This document shows positions 7,148 to 12,877 of a stretch of DNA of 29,774 nucleotides, piece by piece; position 1 is the stretch's first letter, and every line of letters begins with the position of its first letter. Under the pieces are notes generated by a model. It saw only the letters and a program-made list of their open reading frames with translations. It did not search any database and had not been told where the DNA came from. The stretch comes from Candidatus Micrarchaeota archaeon CG08_land_8_20_14_0_20_59_11. Its GTDB lineage: Archaea; Micrarchaeota; Micrarchaeia; Norongarragalinales; Norongarragalinaceae. The stretch lies in NCBI GenBank assembly GCA_002763345.1, contig PEXZ01000012.1:1-29774 (forward strand), written 5' to 3'. A program made the position numbers and the translations under genes.

Positions 7148-7545
7148 CAAACCTTTACTGCCTTGTCCAGCAGGGCTTTGCCGGCGTCAGTTATGACGCG
7201 CCCGGCCTTCTCCTTCCTGACGAACCCTGCTGCCTCCAGATGCTGGAGCCCCGCGCGGATTATCTTCCCGCCTGCCATGCGATGGTGCGCCCTGTGCACG
7301 ACGTGCTCCTTCCTGCCGCCGTACCTGTGCCTGAGGCGCCTTACGCCCGATGACTTGAAGTACAGCGTGTAGAGCAGCGACGCGCAACGGACGAACCAGA
7401 AATCCTCGTCGGCGGGAATGCGCTCGGCGTGGCTCCCGCTCTTCACGTTGTCCAGCCATTCCGGCTTTTTCACCGCCGGATTATTTTTCAGTTCCTCTGC
7501 TACCGCCTTGATAAGCGTATCCGCCTGTATGTCGGACGCCGACAA
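7147..7545 (-). CDS. rps19e: ribosomal protein eS19
   Basis: Small-subunit protein S19e, needed for 30S maturation. 132 residues: N-terminal DIQADTLIKAVAEELKNN, then PEWLDNVKSGSHAERIPADEDFW, a basic winged-helix core RRLRHRYGGRK, and IIRAGLQHLEAAGFVRK plus GRVITDAGKALLDKAV at the end, all family signatures. No ATG lies near the start. A TTG at 7545 follows GAGGTGAT at proper distance and gives the usual N-terminus, so TTG initiation is inferred. The SD overlaps the stop codon of rnp4. Confidence 0.95.
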   Translation of the reverse strand: MSASDIQADTLIKAVAEELKNNPAVKKPEWLDNVKSGSHAERIPADEDFWFVRCASLLYTLYFKSSGVRRLRHRYGGRKEHVVHRAHHRMAGGKIIRAGLQHLEAAGFVRKEKAGRVITDAGKALLDKAVKV

Positions 7546-7550
7546 CTAAA

Positions 7551-7835
7551 TCACCTCGAATTTTTTCCAGAAATCGGAAACCTTCGGACATAATTACAGG
7601 CGAGGCAAATATATAAAGTTGCCCCTTTCGAGCGCCTGACGCGGAGCGTTCTTCCGGGAACCCAGACGGTCCCGCACCGCCGACAGAACGACTTGGAGCC
7701 GAGCGAAATCTGGTGGCGCATGGCGATTTTGCGGGCGAGCGTAATGTAGCGCTTTGAAAGTCGGGCATCCTTCTCCGCCCCCGCCAGCTTAATCAGCTTT
7801 TCACACCGTTCCTTCGCTATCTCCCGCGCGTCCAT
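7551..7835 (-). CDS. rnp4: ribonuclease P protein component 4 (Rpp21 homologue)
   Basis: A protein subunit of archaeal RNase P, which trims tRNA 5' leaders together with the catalytic RNA. 94 residues: two N-terminal helices (REIAKERCEKLIKLAG, SKRYITLARKIAMRHQ) followed by a zinc ribbon with Cys51-x2-Cys54 and Cys77-x2-Cys80. The motif CRRCGTVWVPGRTLRVR is typical of Rpp21/Rpr2. The length is normal. It lies between nep1 (29 bases upstream) and rps19e in a run of translation genes. Confidence 0.94.
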   Translation of the reverse strand: MDAREIAKERCEKLIKLAGAEKDARLSKRYITLARKIAMRHQISLGSKSFCRRCGTVWVPGRTLRVRRSKGATLYICLACNYVRRFPISGKNSR

Positions 7836-7864
7836 GGGAGAAATAGGCAGCGCCTAAATAAAAG

Positions 7865-8473
7865 TCATTCCGACGCCATCTCGGCGCAGGTGAGCACCTT
7901 CGCAAGCACCGCGGGCGCCGTCAACTCGACGCCGCCGAGCGCAACCCGCGGCAGACCTTCCAGCGCCTTCGACTTGTCAAGGAACGCGCCGTGCGGGAAG
8001 CCGCCCAGAATGATGCCCGTGTCCGCCTTTTTCGCCAGCAACGTGACCAATGCCTTAAGTTTCGTTTTCTTCCCCGCGGCATCCATCACGATGAAGTCCG
8101 CCTTCAGCTCCGAAAGCAGTTGCTTCAGCGTTTTGCTTTCTATTTTCAGCAGGGTTTTCCCGTCCGTCTCTATCCTGCCCTTCCGCTCCAAGTCCTCCAT
8201 CAATCCCACGAAGCGCTTGTAGGAGCGAGGAACGCGCCATTCGCCGGAAATCGCAATCACGCGCTCGTCATAGGTGTGCATGAAGACGCGCAGTTCACCG
8301 CGCTTGTTCAGCTCGCTGTCCAGCGACATCTTCAGCAAATCGTGGGCGATGTCGGGACGCCCGCGCTTGTCCTTGTTCTCGTACCTCGAAAGAGCCTTCC
8401 AGTCGTCGTTGGCGTCAATTGCACGCCCCTTGAAGAACTCAAGCGAGGTTTCCGCAAACACGATTGTCAGCAT
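7865..8473 (-). CDS. nep1: Nep1/Emg1 16S rRNA pseudouridine N1-methyltransferase
   Basis: A SPOUT-class methyltransferase that methylates N1 of a pseudouridine in helix 35 of 16S rRNA and assists small-subunit assembly. 202 residues. Visible signatures are the N-terminal TIVFAETSLEFF, the RGRPDIAHDLLKMSLDSEL motif (residues 37-55) that binds rRNA, RVFMHTYDERVI, and the C-terminal SPOUT knot region GIILGGFPHGAF with LGGVELTAPAVLAKVL. The start ATG is preceded by a GTGATG. It is the first protein gene after tRNA-Ile on this strand, and a strongly folding leader lies between them. Confidence 0.94.
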   Translation of the reverse strand: MLTIVFAETSLEFFKGRAIDANDDWKALSRYENKDKRGRPDIAHDLLKMSLDSELNKRGELRVFMHTYDERVIAISGEWRVPRSYKRFVGLMEDLERKGRIETDGKTLLKIESKTLKQLLSELKADFIVMDAAGKKTKLKALVTLLAKKADTGIILGGFPHGAFLDKSKALEGLPRVALGGVELTAPAVLAKVLTCAEMASE

Positions 8474-8510
8474 TTTTCATCACATCAGGGGGAAATCTGG
8501 AGAACCGTTG

Positions 8511-8577
8511 AACCCGCGAGGGAGGGAATCAGGAGAAACCCTGAACTGAAGGGAGGGTGAAACCCTCCCTGCGGGTT
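8511..8577 (-). promoter_or_regulatory. structured leader between tRNA-Ile and nep1 with alternative stems
   Basis: About 67 bases with unusually dense self-complementarity. A long stem pairs 8511-8526 (AACCCGC, one extra G, AGGGAGGG) with 8563-8577 (CCCTCCCT, GCGGGTT): 15 pairs with one bulge. A competing hairpin uses GGGAGGG 8551-8557 with CCCTCCC 8563-8569 around a five-base loop. A third pairs TCAGG 8529-8533 with CCTGA 8540-8544. The first two are mutually exclusive because they share 8563-8569. It lies in the presumed 5' leader of the nep1-ftsY operon and directly after the tRNA. It may be an attenuator, terminator or processing signal; which of these cannot be decided here. Confidence 0.5.
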
Positions 8578-8582
8578 GGGAA

Positions 8583-8695
8583 TGGGCCCGCGGGGATTTG
8601 GACCCCGGACGTCCAGTTGTCTCAGCCGACGCAGGGGCACACGCCCCTGCGCGTCGTATAAGACTGGCGCTCTGACCAGGCTGAGCTACGAGCCC
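8583..8695 (-). tRNA. tRNA-Ile (anticodon UAU) with 38-nt intron
   Basis: A full cloverleaf: acceptor GGGCTCG/CGGGCCC with discriminator A, D arm GCTC/GAGC, anticodon stem CCAGT/ACTGG, T arm CGGGG/CCCCG. A 38-nt intron occupies 8619-8656, between positions 37 and 38. A four-pair CTTA/TGAG helix with TAC and ACA at the cleavage sites gives a relaxed bulge-helix-bulge, and the intron folds into its own hairpin. After splicing, the loop reads C-T-TAT-A-A, so the anticodon is UAU, reading AUA. The body resembles archaeal tRNA-Ile. The T loop is TCCAAAT, so position 55 is C, not T. CCA is not encoded; the CCA-adding enzyme is at 20554-21912. Mature length is 75 nt plus CCA. Confidence 0.88.
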
Positions 8696-8706
8696 TTCCT
8701 TTGCAC

Positions 8707-8738
8707 GCCGCGCCGTGATTCTAGCAGGCGCGGCATAC
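8707..8738 (-). repeat. REP-like hairpin, copy A
   Basis: On the minus strand this reads GTAT followed by an 8-bp perfect stem (GCCGCGCC/GGCGCGGC) around a 12-base loop. It shares GTATGMCGC at the foot and GCGKC at the other end with copies B, C and D. It stands 12 bases upstream of tRNA-Ile, covering the place where that gene's TATA box would be expected. On its pssA side two more small hairpins follow: GCATAC/GTATGC (8733-8748, overlapping this copy) and TGCGTGC/GCACGCA (8753-8769). Confidence 0.65.
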
Positions 8739-8780
8739 AAGCGTATGCATGGTGCGTGCCAAGCACGCATCAAACAAGGA

Positions 8781-8788
8781 TTTTTAAC
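8781..8788 (+). promoter_or_regulatory. TATA box for pssA, possibly also for tRNA-Ile
   Basis: TTTTTAAC centred 27 nt before ATG 8812, suited to a leaderless pssA mRNA. On the minus strand it reads GTTAAAAA and is the best TATA-like sequence upstream of tRNA-Ile, though it would leave a leader of some 60 nt for RNase P to remove. Confidence 0.5.
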
Positions 8789-8811
8789 GGCGGATGCATT
8801 TAAGGATTTTC

Positions 8812-9315
8812 ATGAGGCAGTTTCACGGATTGCAACTGAAGGACTGGCTTTCGCTCTGCAACGCGGCGTGCGGCGTCGGCGCGATTTTCGCGGCGGCGCA
8901 AAGCTACGCGATAGCGGCGATTTTGGTCTGCGTAGCCGCGGTTTTCGACTATTTCGACGGAAAGGTGGCGCGCGGGGGGGCCGAAGGCGAGAACGAGTTC
9001 GGAAAGCATCTGGACTCGCTGTGCGATTCGGTTTCGTTCGTCGTCGCGCCGACGATAATGCTGCTTTACGTGCCGGTGATAGGATGGATTGCGCTTGCAA
9101 CCGCAGCCGCTGCATTGCTTTACGCCTTCGCGGGCGTTGTCCGGCTTGCGCGCTACAATCTGCAGGATGAGAAGAGGATTTATGCGGGATTGCCCGTCCC
9201 CATCGCGGCGGTTCTGCTCGTCGTGGCGATGCCGTTCGCCAAGGAGTTTGCATTTGTGCCGGCGATTGCGCTCGGCGTGCTGATGGCGTCGCACCTGCGC
9301 ATCAGGAAGCTATAG
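8812..9315 (+). CDS. pssA: CDP-alcohol phosphatidyltransferase, PssA type
   Basis: A membrane enzyme that transfers a CDP-activated lipid onto an alcohol, most likely serine (archaetidylserine synthase). 167 residues with several membrane helices. The CDP-alcohol signature is present: Asp46, Asp49-Gly50, Ala53-Arg54, Gly64, Asp68 and Asp72, with nine residues between Arg54 and Gly64, one more than usual. GLPVPIAAVLLVVAMPF near the C-terminus matches PssA proteins and argues for serine as acceptor. ATG 8812 was chosen over ATG 8794 because the family begins just before FHGLQLKDWLSLCNAACG and the TATA box is 27 nt upstream. It overlaps the convergent gene by six bases. Confidence 0.85.
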   Translation: MRQFHGLQLKDWLSLCNAACGVGAIFAAAQSYAIAAILVCVAAVFDYFDGKVARGGAEGENEFGKHLDSLCDSVSFVVAPTIMLLYVPVIGWIALATAAAALLYAFAGVVRLARYNLQDEKRIYAGLPVPIAAVLLVVAMPFAKEFAFVPAIALGVLMASHLRIRKL

Positions 9316-10014
9316 GCGCAGCACTTCTCCCAGAATGGATAGCGGTTCGCGCCAGTTACCCTTGAAGGAAACGACATTGTCCTGAACCAGGAGGCGCACA
9401 TATGGGTGTTTTTTCAGTGTTTTGAGCGCCTTGATTCTCGCGGCTTCTATGCGCCCCACTCTCCTCAGGCGGATTTCAAGCGTCCTGATGCGCTTCGCCC
9501 ATTCCTTCGCCGCTTTGATACGCTCGCGGGGTTTTTTTGCGAGGCGCAGCATCTTGGGGGATAGACGCTCCCCGTCGTAGGTCGCCTTCGCCAGTATAAG
9601 TTGGTTTCGCAGATTCAGCGCCACGCGGGACGCATCGTCGATTCTCTTCTTCGCGCCCTCCAGCGCCTCCCGTTCGTGGAAGGAAATCTCGTAGGTTTCC
9701 TCGTGGGGACGGCGGATCAAACCGAACTTGCGGACTATCGGCGAGTTGCGCAGCGGCTTCTTGGGCTTGCTCACTTCTACGATGAAATTGCCGCTCCGAA
9801 GCTCGCGGATTTTGTTCTCGCTGAGTTTTTCCGGGATATGGCTGTAGACGCTCCTGTCGAAAGCCATCGCCCACTGTTGTCTGAAACGATTGACGCCGAA
9901 CACGCCAATTTCCCGATGGAGCTCCCGATCGAAGTTCAGCGGCTTTGGCAGTAGGAACGGGGCTTTGCTTCTTTCCAACGAAACGAACTTTTCCTCAAGC
10001 CTGGGATGCACCAT
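9310..10014 (-). CDS. unrecognised basic helical protein
   Basis: A 234-residue cytoplasmic protein that I do not recognise. No signal peptide or membrane helix is seen. The first half contains aromatic and charged stretches (FLLPKPLNFDRELHREIGVFGVNRF). The second half is strongly basic and helical, with runs such as KKPRERIKAAKEWAKRIRTLEIRLRRVGRIEAARIKALKTLKKH, which could form a coiled coil or bind nucleic acid. ATG 10014 was preferred over the upstream TTG because a TATA box (TTTAAAAG near 10037-10046, inside the end of thpR) lies about 28 nt before it. It follows thpR on the same strand, so a link to RNA metabolism is possible but unproven. Confidence 0.6.
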   Translation of the reverse strand: MVHPRLEEKFVSLERSKAPFLLPKPLNFDRELHREIGVFGVNRFRQQWAMAFDRSVYSHIPEKLSENKIRELRSGNFIVEVSKPKKPLRNSPIVRKFGLIRRPHEETYEISFHEREALEGAKKRIDDASRVALNLRNQLILAKATYDGERLSPKMLRLAKKPRERIKAAKEWAKRIRTLEIRLRRVGRIEAARIKALKTLKKHPYVRLLVQDNVVSFKGNWREPLSILGEVLRL

Positions 10015-10047
10015 TTCATCGCCCAAGAAATAGGCGCGCCGCCGCTT

Positions 10048-10548
10048 TTAAACAAGAGCGAAGCGCGCGACTGCTCGGTGCTCGGCGCCATCGGATTTCA
10101 GGACGCTTTCGAAAAGCACGAGTTCGCGCGCGGCGAATTCGCCGAAAAACTCGTCCGACGGAGAGAGCGAACCCCTGCCCTCCTTCAAGCGCGCCAGAGT
10201 GATGTGGGGCGAAAAGGGCCGCCCTTCATCATAATGCAGCAAATCCGCCACCTTTTTCTGCAACGAAACCAGCTCCTCCGATTGCACGCCCGCCCAGTAA
10301 ACGCGCGAGCCGAAGAAGCCCGTACTGGCGATTTTGATTTTGGCGGAAGGAAGGGGCTGGGTGGAAAGGGCGCGGGCTATTTCGTCCTTCCTCGCTTCTG
10401 TTATCTCGCCGAAAAACGCCAGAGTCAGGTGCATCTGCTCGGGCTTGGCGAAGGACGCGGGAACGCCGGAAGCGCGCGCTGCGGCGACGAGGCGCATCAT
10501 CTTGTCTTTTATCTCCTTCGGGATTTCAACGGCTAAAAAACAGCGCAT
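10048..10548 (-). CDS. thpR: RNA 2',3'-cyclic phosphodiesterase (2H family)
   Basis: A member of the LigT/ThpR 2H phosphoesterase family, which opens 2',3'-cyclic phosphates at RNA ends; such ends arise in archaea when tRNA introns are cut. 166 residues with both catalytic tetrads, His40-Leu-Thr-Leu and His115-Ile-Thr-Leu, and the typical beginning MRCFLAVEIPKEI. Normal length is about 170-190. An open frame extends far upstream, but the ATG at 10548 gives the family N-terminus and lies 24-25 nt from a TATA box (10569-10576) shared with the divergent surface-protein gene. Confidence 0.93.
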   Translation of the reverse strand: MRCFLAVEIPKEIKDKMMRLVAAARASGVPASFAKPEQMHLTLAFFGEITEARKDEIARALSTQPLPSAKIKIASTGFFGSRVYWAGVQSEELVSLQKKVADLLHYDEGRPFSPHITLARLKEGRGSLSPSDEFFGEFAARELVLFESVLKSDGAEHRAVARFALV

Positions 10549-10568
10549 AAACGCCTTTAGGAAAAGGG

Positions 10569-10576
10569 TTTTAAGA
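10569..10576. promoter_or_regulatory. single TATA box central to the divergent thpR / surface-gene pair
   Basis: TTTTAAGA (TCTTAAAA on the other strand) lies almost exactly midway between the two divergent start codons: about 24.5 nt from ATG 10548 on the minus strand and 25.5 nt from ATG 10598 on the plus strand. Both distances are right for leaderless transcripts. The intergenic region is only 49 bases and holds no second TATA-like sequence. Confidence 0.6.
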
Positions 10577-10597
10577 ACGCTTTGCGTCAAGGGCATT

Positions 10598-11407
10598 ATG
10601 AAAAACGTCCTCTTCGCTTTGTTGATTCTCGGTTCGCTGGCAGGCGCGGCGCAGATAGTCGTCATCGAGCCGGTGGCGGGCGCGCTCTCGCAGGGGCAGG
10701 TTCTTGACCTGGGCGTCGTCGGACCGGGGCAGAAGGTCGAGATAGTGGCGGAACGCCTTACGGGCGAGAAGGGCCGCGGCGGGAGCGAGGCGCTCTGGGA
10801 CAGGTTCGTTGCCGTGCCGGAAAGCCTGCCGCAGGGATGGACGTCCGAACCGAGCAAGTTCTACGAGTCGCCGATGCGCGCCTACGTGACGGTGTCGAAG
10901 GACGCGCCCGACGGCGACTACGTGTTCACGCTGAAGACGATAGACGAATACGAGGGCGTGCTCCAGACGACGATGCAGTGCAAGGTGAGCGTCTCGCGCG
11001 GCGTCCTCGAAACCGGACTGCTCGAGGAGCGCGTCAGCGCGGGCGTGGAACAGCCCGCGGTGTATTACGTCAGGCTCAAGAACAAGAGCAGCGCCAGCGA
11101 CGTGTTCGAGATAAGCGTCACGGGGCTGCCGAAGGAGAACGCGGTTGTCAAGCGCATCTTCGTGAGGCACAATTCCGAAAGCACGGTGCCCTACGAGGTC
11201 TACTCCGGCGAGCAGGGCGAGTACGCGCTGTCCTTCGGTATAGTCTCGCTGTCCAGCGACGCCATCAGGGACGGGCAGAAGGGCACGCTGATAACGTATT
11301 CCTCGCTCTACTACGACATGCTTGCGTGCTCGCGCGGAATACTGCTGTTTCCGAGCGTGGAGCAGACGCTGTACGCGATTTTCGGAATCGCAGCGAACTT
11401 AAAGTAA
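10598..11407 (+). CDS. secreted surface protein with C-terminal membrane helix
   Basis: A 269-residue protein. It opens with a signal peptide (MKNVLFALLILGSLAGAAQ), continues with two probable beta-sandwich modules and ends with a hydrophobic segment (LLFPSVEQTLYAIFGIAANLK) that may anchor it. The modules carry motifs of extracytoplasmic Ig-like domains: VVGPGQKVEIVAERLTG, DAPDGDYVFTLKTIDEYEG and YYVRLKNKSSASDVFEISVTGLP. The first resembles the NEW3 archaeal surface domains also seen at 1221-2855 and 27457-29748. The ATG is about 26 nt from the shared TATA box. It runs directly into elp3 with 18 bases between them. The function is unknown. Confidence 0.75.
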   Translation: MKNVLFALLILGSLAGAAQIVVIEPVAGALSQGQVLDLGVVGPGQKVEIVAERLTGEKGRGGSEALWDRFVAVPESLPQGWTSEPSKFYESPMRAYVTVSKDAPDGDYVFTLKTIDEYEGVLQTTMQCKVSVSRGVLETGLLEERVSAGVEQPAVYYVRLKNKSSASDVFEISVTGLPKENAVVKRIFVRHNSESTVPYEVYSGEQGEYALSFGIVSLSSDAIRDGQKGTLITYSSLYYDMLACSRGILLFPSVEQTLYAIFGIAANLK

Positions 11408-11425
11408 GGCCCGCTAAACGCTAGC

Positions 11426-12877
11426 GTGGACGAAGACGTCGAAAAATTAAAGCGCATCCGAGCGGAGCTTCGGCGCACCGGGCGGGTCGAGAGCAACTCG
11501 GAACTGATGGACTCGCTCGGGATGCGCGGAAAAAAGCGCCGCGAACTGCGGGTTCGGCGCGTGAGGAGCGCGAGCGGGATATGCGTGGTGGCGGTAATGA
11601 CGCGGCCCTACGCGTGCCCGGGAAAGTGCATATACTGCCCCACGTCGGAAAACGCGCCCAAGAGCTACACGGGCGAAGAGCCGGCTGCGCTGCGCGCGAG
11701 GCAGAACGGGTTCGACGCCTACAGGCAGGTTCGCTCGCGCCTCGGGCAACTGGAGGCAATCGGGCACGAACCGAGCAAGTGCGAACTCATCGTGATGGGC
11801 GGCACCTTCAACGCCCAGCCGCGGCAGTACCAGAACGCCTTCATGAAAAAAGCATTCGAGGCGTTTAACAACAGGAAAGCCAAAACGCTCGCCGACGCGC
11901 AAAAACAAAACGAGTCCGCGAAATACCGCGTCATCGGCCTGACCTTTGAGACGCGACCCGACTGGTGCTCGGAAGGGCAGGTGCGCAAGTTCCTCGAATT
12001 CGGCGCGACCCGCATCGAGCTCGGCGTGCAGTCGCTGGACGAGGAGGTTTTGCGGCGCGTCAATCGGGGGCACGGCGTCGCCAAAGTCGCCGAGGCGACG
12101 AAAACCTGCAAGGACGCTTTTCTCAAGGTCGGCTATCATATGATGCCGGGGCTTTTCGCCGACAAAAAAAAGGACGCGGCGATGTTCCGCATCTTATTCG
12201 AAGACGGCCGGTTCAAGCCCGACATGCTCAAGATTTACCCCTGCCTCGTGCTCGGGGGGACGCCGCTCTACGAACTGTGGCGCGAAGGGAAATTCAAGCC
12301 GTACTCCGCGGAGGAGGCGGCTGCGGCAATAGCGGAATGCAAGCGCTTCGTGCCCGGGTACTGCCGAATCATGCGCATCGACAGGGACATCCCGACGAAG
12401 CTGATAGTCGACGGCGTGAAGAAGAGCAACCTGCGCGAGCTTGTGCGCGAAGAGATGGATGAGCGCGGGCTGGAATGCCGATGCATACGGTGCCGCGAAA
12501 TCGGATTGCGCGGAGGAAGAATGGGAAACCTTAAGCTCGAACGTATGGAATACGAAGCCAGCGGAGGGACGGAGTATTTCCTGTCTTTGGAAACGGGGGG
12601 ACTTCTTGCGGCTTACCTGCGGCTGCGGAAAAGGGCCGACGGCGCGTTCGGGGTGCGGGAGTTGCGCGTGCTGGGCGAACAGACGCCAGTTGGCGAGGGG
12701 ACGCGTATGGCGCAGCACCTCGGGCTGGGGGCGCGCCTGCTCGGCGAGGCGGAAAGGATTGCGGCAGACGGCGGCGCCCGCGAAATGCTCGTGCTGAGCG
12801 GAATCGGCGCGCGGCCGTATTACCGAAAACGTGGTTATAAACTTCTTGACGGTTATATGGTGAAGGGATTGCGTTGA
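11426..12877 (+). CDS. elp3: Elp3-type tRNA U34 carboxymethyltransferase (radical SAM / GNAT)
   Basis: Archaeal Elp3 makes 5-carboxymethyluridine at wobble U34 from acetyl-CoA and SAM, working alone without the other Elongator subunits. 483 residues. The radical-SAM domain carries Cys64-x3-Cys68-x2-Cys71 (CPGKCIYC), followed by GTFNAQPRQYQNAF, LTFETRPDWCSEGQV, TRIELGVQSLDEEVL and GYHMMPGLFADKKKDAAMF, all family blocks. A C-terminal GNAT acetyltransferase domain has QHLGLGARLLGEAERIA and YYRKRGY. The start is a GTG. Its stop overlaps the gatE start. Substrate tRNAs with U34 would include tRNA-Ile(UAU) from this same window. Confidence 0.95.
   Translation: MDEDVEKLKRIRAELRRTGRVESNSELMDSLGMRGKKRRELRVRRVRSASGICVVAVMTRPYACPGKCIYCPTSENAPKSYTGEEPAALRARQNGFDAYRQVRSRLGQLEAIGHEPSKCELIVMGGTFNAQPRQYQNAFMKKAFEAFNNRKAKTLADAQKQNESAKYRVIGLTFETRPDWCSEGQVRKFLEFGATRIELGVQSLDEEVLRRVNRGHGVAKVAEATKTCKDAFLKVGYHMMPGLFADKKKDAAMFRILFEDGRFKPDMLKIYPCLVLGGTPLYELWREGKFKPYSAEEAAAAIAECKRFVPGYCRIMRIDRDIPTKLIVDGVKKSNLRELVREEMDERGLECRCIRCREIGLRGGRMGNLKLERMEYEASGGTEYFLSLETGGLLAAYLRLRKRADGAFGVRELRVLGEQTPVGEGTRMAQHLGLGARLLGEAERIAADGGAREMLVLSGIGARPYYRKRGYKLLDGYMVKGLR

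Noticed and set aside
7529..7545. GTAT next to a TGTCGG/CCGACA hairpin
   Set aside because: It is within the first codons of rps19e and lacks the GMCGC motif; the arms are short and coding explains them.
8460..8486. GTGATGA followed by CTGA near the nep1 start, resembling C/D box sRNA signals
   Set aside because: The spacing between the boxes is too short for a guide, and the GTGATG is better explained as the nep1 ribosome site.
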